Assembly: GCA_945901065.1 (NCBI GenBank)
Contig: CAMDKI010000008.1
Coordinates: forward strand, 62,001 to 126,000
DNA from: Chitinophaga pinensis
GTDB lineage: Bacteria > Bacteroidota > Bacteroidia > Chitinophagales > CAIOSU01
DNA length: 64,000 nt
Direction of reading: 5' to 3'
The position numbers and the translations under genes are program-made. This document shows positions 60,140 to 64,000 of the stretch, piece by piece. Position 1 is the stretch's first letter, and each line of letters opens with the position of its first letter. Under the pieces are notes generated by a model. That model saw nothing but the letters and a program-made list of their open reading frames with translations, had not been told where the DNA came from and searched no databases.

Positions 60140-60195
60140 GGATACCTATTGGCCTGTAACACAAAAATAAACTAAATATAGGAGGGAATGGATTA

Positions 60196-61053
60196 TTACC
60201 CCAAAGCACCAAACAGCCGCTTGATAAATGAAGGCTTTTGGGTGTAGGCTTTTTTTAGGTCGGCAATGGTTTGCTCGCGTAAGGTGTCATCCCAATGCCC
60301 AATAAGGCTTTCGGCAGGGGGGCGTTGGCCGTTGTGATTGAGCATGTAGTATTCGGGCTGCATTTTATACACCTCAATATCCCTGTGGTCGCGCGCTTCT
60401 TTTTCGGCCCAAAAATGCAATATATCCGCCTCTTGCGGTATGGCAACCATGCCTATGGCAATGCGCTGCTGTGGCAAGGTGTTGGGCCAGGCACCGTGTA
60501 CTAGGCGCAAATCGAATACCAACGCCTCGCCCGCTTTAAGCGGCAGGGTTTGTACTTGGCTTTCATCTACCTTTCCATCCACATACCACATAGGGTTGGG
60601 GGTATTGTAGCCACGCAGTATTTTAATGTGCTTGTGGCTGCCCGGTATGGCAAAGAGGGCGCCGTTTTCTTTATTCACATCCACCAACGGGCACCACATA
60701 TTAAAACCCACATATTGGCGCTCATCCACAAACTGCCAATCGAGGTGCAAATCTAAGGTCTCTGAGCCTTGCGATTTTACCAAATAGAAGCCAAACACGG
60801 GTTTGTAATCCTCAAAAATATCGCCCAACTTAGGCACCAGCACCGCTTTAATAGCTTGGTCTACTTTGGTTTTGTAGGCCACATCGCCACTGGTATGCGA
60901 GGTATAAAACTTGTTGCCTTCCAAACCTGAGTTTAGCTCGTTGTAAACGGTCAGCAAATCGGCAATCTCTTGGCTTGATAGCAAGGGGTAACGAATAAAA
61001 CCATCGCGGTTGTATTGCTCTTGGTGGGCGCTATTTTTAAAAATGGTGCGCAT
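60196..61053 (-). CDS. PhyH-family Fe(II)/2-oxoglutarate dioxygenase
   Basis: A 285-residue phytanoyl-CoA dioxygenase-like protein. The iron facial triad is complete: H103 and D105 in LHLDWQF, and H186 in RLVHGAW, with R197 (QQRIAI) placed to bind 2-oxoglutarate. FAIPGSHKHIKILRG is the usual strand between them. It hydroxylates an unknown substrate. The start codon overlaps the stop of the fused methyltransferase-PhyH gene by one base, so the two are coupled. Sequence motifs are close to the PhyH domains of the neighbouring fusion, indicating local duplication. Confidence 0.9.
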   Translation of the reverse strand: MRTIFKNSAHQEQYNRDGFIRYPLLSSQEIADLLTVYNELNSGLEGNKFYTSHTSGDVAYKTKVDQAIKAVLVPKLGDIFEDYKPVFGFYLVKSQGSETLDLHLDWQFVDERQYVGFNMWCPLVDVNKENGALFAIPGSHKHIKILRGYNTPNPMWYVDGKVDESQVQTLPLKAGEALVFDLRLVHGAWPNTLPQQRIAIGMVAIPQEADILHFWAEKEARDHRDIEVYKMQPEYYMLNHNGQRPPAESLIGHWDDTLREQTIADLKKAYTQKPSFIKRLFGALG

Positions 61054-63605
61054 TACTTAAAAACAGTCCTTTTTAGCTTTTGAAGCAATGAGGCATTATC
61101 CTCGGTTGTTGGTGCAACAGTCTCCTGTGCAGGCTCAACTACTTTATGGATTGGTTCCAAAAAGGCTTCCTCCAACAAACGGAACGTTTCTTTGCGACGT
61201 GTATCGCGTACCTTTTCAATGAACTTATACCCTACCGGTCGCTCCCGAATGTCGTGGTCGAAGTAGAATTGTTCGTCTACTTCATATACCTCCACATCTT
61301 CATCATGCATCTTCTCAGCTGGGGTATATACGTGTATGGGCGTTGCTTCATTAGGTATCATTACCAATCCTGCCGCCAACCTATCATGCTGGCTAGTATT
61401 CGGTGGTGTGCCGTGAATCAATCTATTATCGTATATCAATGCCTCGCCCGCTTTCATATTCAGCGTCAGAGCAGCACCAGCTTTAATGGTTCTGTTGTTG
61501 AAGAAGATAGAATCCAACGTATTTTGCCCACGCCAAGCATTTACCATATTGTGACTACGCGGCAATATCTGGAACGCACCATTAGTGGCATCTACATCAA
61601 CCAAAGGCACCCACACGTGCATACTTGCATAGCGGCGCTCGTCCACAAACATCCAATCGAAATGCGTTACCAAGGCACTATCAGGGCTAGGGCGTTTCAT
61701 GATGTATGCGCCACTTAGCGGCTTATAGTCTTTCAGTATGGTATTAAGCTTAGGGGTAAAAATGCGGCAAATTTCGGCGTGCAAATGCTCCCTAAAAGCT
61801 TTATTGGCGCTCATGGTTGTAGCCACCATGCTTTGGGTAAGTCCTGCCGTTTCTTGGTCCCATAAGCCTTGCATATACGCTATCTCTTGAGGCGAAAGGA
61901 AAGGCTTTATCACATACCCTCCCAGCTCCATAGCCTTTTCATCCGCCTCAGCTATCATCACTTTACGCTTAGCAATGGGTTTCTCTCGCATTTTCTCTAC
62001 AAACAAAGGCCCATCGCCTTTGTCATACTCTGTTTTGAGATTGCTCACTACCCAATCCAAATTCTTATCCACTACTTCGCCCACCTTGTATTTTTCATCG
62101 GGTGGGAAGTTGAAATCATAATCGAGATAAAAATGCTCAGGCACCACATATTTGGTCATGGTGTTGCGCGCCTGTGTGGCAGGGTCCCGATAAAAATGTA
62201 TCAGGTCCGCATCCACGGGGGCAATGGTGAGGGTCATGGCCAAGCGCGGCACAGTGGTAAAGTTCTCGCCCGAACCATGCAAAATGCGCTGGTCAAATAT
62301 CACCGCTTCGCCAGGTGGTTGTTCAATGGTTACTACCCTATCGGCTTTCAATATCGGCTCAATAATGTCATAGGCGTTAACGGTATGTTGCCCGCGCAAT
62401 AAGGCTGCATGTTTATGGCTGCCGGGTATGAACATCATAGCGCCATTCTCCTTGTTTACAGGCAACAGCGGCACCCAAACCGAGAAGCTCGGCTGCACGG
62501 TTTCGTCGGTATATTGCCAATCGCTGTGCATTTTTTTGATACCGCCTTCAGCAGGTGGTTTTATTACATACCCACCCACTATGGCACGGTAGCCCGGCAA
62601 CAGTTTCTTTATTTTGCTGCCAATTACCTCCTTTACCATCGCGTTTACTTTGCGGCGGTATTCGGCATCTTGTATCTCAATAGTGGCCTGGAAGTTGCCC
62701 CCCGTATCGGGCTGGTTGGCATAAAACCAATCAGACAATTGTTTTACCTCATCGGCGCTTAGCAATGGCGTGGTTACGAAGCCCTGCTTATCGTAAGCCG
62801 CTTGCAGGTTGGCATCTATAAACTGCTTTTGGTTTTTGAAACGGTAGCTGGGTTTCCAGCACTTTATTTCCAACCAATCGGCATACGGAAAATCCAGCCC
62901 GCCTTCAAAAAGGTCAATACCAAATTTCGATTCAAAATCGGCACGCACCTCAATATCATGCTCAATGGGTACTGGGCGAATAAACTCCACCTCAAAACCC
63001 GCCCTGCGCATGGCTTTAAGCACCACGTTTAGGTCAAGCGTATTGTAGCTATAAGCAACGTTGATGTTGTTTACCAACCTGTCAATATACGCTTGGTATT
63101 CGGGGTTGTCGCTTTCTTTGGCGTAAAAGTCTTTGATATACACATAGCCACCCGGTTTCAACACATCAAAAGCACCTTTCAGTACTTTCTCCGGCTCTTT
63201 GGAATGGCCCAATGATTCCAGAAACAACACTTTATCAAACCGCTCTCGGTTAAAGTGCTCGGTAAGAGTATGGAAATCGGCTTTCTTTATCTTGATTTTA
63301 TCGTCCAACCCAGCCGCAAGGTTTTTCTCTTTGGCAGTATCAACTTGTACTTGGCTAACGGTAACGCCCTCAACAGTTACACCGTTGTTTTGGGCAAAAA
63401 ACCTTGCTGGGCCGCCTACCCCACAACCAGCATCCAATATATGCTCGCCGGGTTTGAAACCAATGCTATTGGCAATGCGACCAAGGGTGTCCTTATCGTC
63501 GGCACTACGGAACGCTTGAATCATGTCGCCATAAACCTCCAGATAACGGCCGGTCCACTCGTCATAATAGCGTTCCACCGCATCTACATCGTTCACCACT
63601 TTCAT
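61053..63605 (-). CDS. Fusion: SAM methyltransferase + two PhyH dioxygenase domains
   Basis: An 850-residue three-domain protein. Residues 1-250 form a class I methyltransferase (motif I HILDAGCGVGG at 55-65; VYIKDFYAKES) resembling the sterol/tocopherol methyltransferase group. Residues about 265-500 form a PhyH domain with H360-x-D362 (KMHSDWQY) and H443 (ILHGSGEN). Residues about 555-785 form a second PhyH domain with H648-x-D650 (THFDWMF) and H731 (LIHGTPP). Both iron sites are intact. A polar tail follows. One chain therefore combines methylation and two oxidations. It lies between two further PhyH genes, one partial at the window edge. The substrate is unknown; glycan or lipid tailoring is suggested by the Wzt and carbamoyltransferase neighbours. 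Confidence 0.9.
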   Translation of the reverse strand: MKVVNDVDAVERYYDEWTGRYLEVYGDMIQAFRSADDKDTLGRIANSIGFKPGEHILDAGCGVGGPARFFAQNNGVTVEGVTVSQVQVDTAKEKNLAAGLDDKIKIKKADFHTLTEHFNRERFDKVLFLESLGHSKEPEKVLKGAFDVLKPGGYVYIKDFYAKESDNPEYQAYIDRLVNNINVAYSYNTLDLNVVLKAMRRAGFEVEFIRPVPIEHDIEVRADFESKFGIDLFEGGLDFPYADWLEIKCWKPSYRFKNQKQFIDANLQAAYDKQGFVTTPLLSADEVKQLSDWFYANQPDTGGNFQATIEIQDAEYRRKVNAMVKEVIGSKIKKLLPGYRAIVGGYVIKPPAEGGIKKMHSDWQYTDETVQPSFSVWVPLLPVNKENGAMMFIPGSHKHAALLRGQHTVNAYDIIEPILKADRVVTIEQPPGEAVIFDQRILHGSGENFTTVPRLAMTLTIAPVDADLIHFYRDPATQARNTMTKYVVPEHFYLDYDFNFPPDEKYKVGEVVDKNLDWVVSNLKTEYDKGDGPLFVEKMREKPIAKRKVMIAEADEKAMELGGYVIKPFLSPQEIAYMQGLWDQETAGLTQSMVATTMSANKAFREHLHAEICRIFTPKLNTILKDYKPLSGAYIMKRPSPDSALVTHFDWMFVDERRYASMHVWVPLVDVDATNGAFQILPRSHNMVNAWRGQNTLDSIFFNNRTIKAGAALTLNMKAGEALIYDNRLIHGTPPNTSQHDRLAAGLVMIPNEATPIHVYTPAEKMHDEDVEVYEVDEQFYFDHDIRERPVGYKFIEKVRDTRRKETFRLLEEAFLEPIHKVVEPAQETVAPTTEDNASLLQKLKRTVFK

Positions 63606-63627
63606 TGGTCGCTTTTTACTTTAGCAT

Positions 63628-64000
63628 TTACTTCTTATCGATACCCTTGGCCTTAATCATAGCAATAAAGGTCTCCTTGTCAACGGTGCGGTCAATATAC
63701 GGCTCTTCGGCAACCGACTTAAAGCCTGTTGGCGTAGCGCGCATATCGTAGTCCAAATAAAAATCCTTGTCCACTATCATAGTTTGCAGCACTTGTGGGC
63801 GCTCCGGATCTACGTAATAGTGCACTGCTTCTGTTTCAGCAGGGATGATAATATTTTGGATAACAATACGCTGCTCTTTGCTGTTGTTCGGGCTAGAGTA
63901 GTGTATCAAACTATCATCAAAAATAACCGCTTGGCCAGCTTTTACATTCAAGGGGCGGTGGTATTCTTTGATAACGAAATCGGAGAAATCTTTAAAATAC
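63628..64000 (-). CDS. PhyH-family dioxygenase, C-terminal part, 5' end beyond window
   Basis: The frame is open from the window edge to the stop at 63628, giving at least 123 residues. YFKDFSDFVIKEYHRPLNV leads into KAGQAVIFDDSLIHYSSPNNSKEQRIVI, which contains the distal iron-binding histidine and the 2-oxoglutarate-binding arginine of PhyH enzymes. The ending IVDKDFYLDYDMRATPTGF parallels the linker following PhyH1 in the fusion protein (EHFYLDYDFNFPP), supporting common origin. The HxD half of the active site lies outside the window. A gap of only 22 bp separates it from the fusion gene. Confidence 0.85.
   Translation of the reverse strand, partial: YFKDFSDFVIKEYHRPLNVKAGQAVIFDDSLIHYSSPNNSKEQRIVIQNIIIPAETEAVHYYVDPERPQVLQTMIVDKDFYLDYDMRATPTGFKSVAEEPYIDRTVDKETFIAMIKAKGIDKK

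Overview
The window is a stretch of chromosome from a member of the Bacteroidota. Supporting signs are the -7 promoter boxes of the TAnnTTTG type just upstream of several genes, the lack of clear Shine-Dalgarno sites, Bacteroidota-restricted families (DUF2480, DUF4476, a PpiD-like foldase next to a CorC/HlyC protein and LptC), and a Wza/Wzc/WecA-type polysaccharide locus. I see no rRNA, tRNA, CRISPR array, insertion sequence, integrase or phage gene. Genus cannot be decided from the sequence alone.

Layout. (1) 1-14886, minus strand: a long run of co-directional cell-envelope genes. In transcription order these are a Rossmann NAD(P)-binding protein, type III pantothenate kinase (coaX), an outer-membrane beta-barrel protein, a TPR protein, LptC, a two-helix membrane protein, a CNNM/CBS/CorC protein, a PpiD-like foldase, DUF2480, a lytic transglycosylase, and two paralogous multi-spanning (GT-C-like) proteins around a polyprenyl-phosphate-sugar-synthase-like GT2. 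(2) 15025-25363: mixed housekeeping genes (alcohol dehydrogenase, SRPBCC protein, cytochrome b5-like protein, asd, CPBP protease, pth, long acyl-CoA dehydrogenase, Kup). (3) 25681-31770: a phenylacetyl-CoA epoxidase operon, paaR-paaA-paaB-paaC-paaD. It is interrupted by a four-helix-bundle (23S intervening-sequence-protein family) gene enclosed in a near-perfect inverted repeat, and followed by an MNT-HEPN toxin-antitoxin pair and an acyl-CoA dehydrogenase. (4) 31921-35155: secreted, lipoprotein and TPR genes. (5) 35315-49434: an exopolysaccharide or capsule locus with two asnB-type amidotransferases, a nucleotide-sugar epimerase, three GT4 glycosyltransferases, a Wzy-like membrane protein, Wza, Wzc and a WecA/TagO-like initiating transferase. 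(6) 49521-53904: kynA, RidA, glpD and an MFS transporter. (7) 54144-64000: a glycan-tailoring region with a nitrilase, a PP-loop N-acetyl-sugar amidotransferase, an O-carbamoyltransferase, a YwqG-like insertion, a Wzt-like ABC ATPase, and four PhyH (phytanoyl-CoA dioxygenase) domains, two of them fused to a methyltransferase.

How the genes work together. The envelope run at the left combines LPS transport, outer-membrane protein folding and lipid-linked sugar transfer. The paa genes would open the aromatic ring of phenylacetyl-CoA under a TetR repressor that has a textbook operator on its own promoter. The polysaccharide locus makes, amidates, polymerises and exports a glycan. The right-hand region would add amidino, carbamoyl, methyl and hydroxyl decorations.

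The most unusual observations concern genome architecture. Two unrelated cargo insertions (MNT-HEPN after paaD; a YwqG-like gene after the carbamoyltransferase) are each bounded by a second, orphan copy of the last ~70 bp of the gene they follow. In both cases the intact proximal copy ends in TAG and the orphan copy in TGA. Separately, intergenic regions carry several unrelated families of degenerate 7-bp-period repeats, mostly as inverted pairs, and one pair encloses the whole four-helix-bundle gene inside the paa operon.
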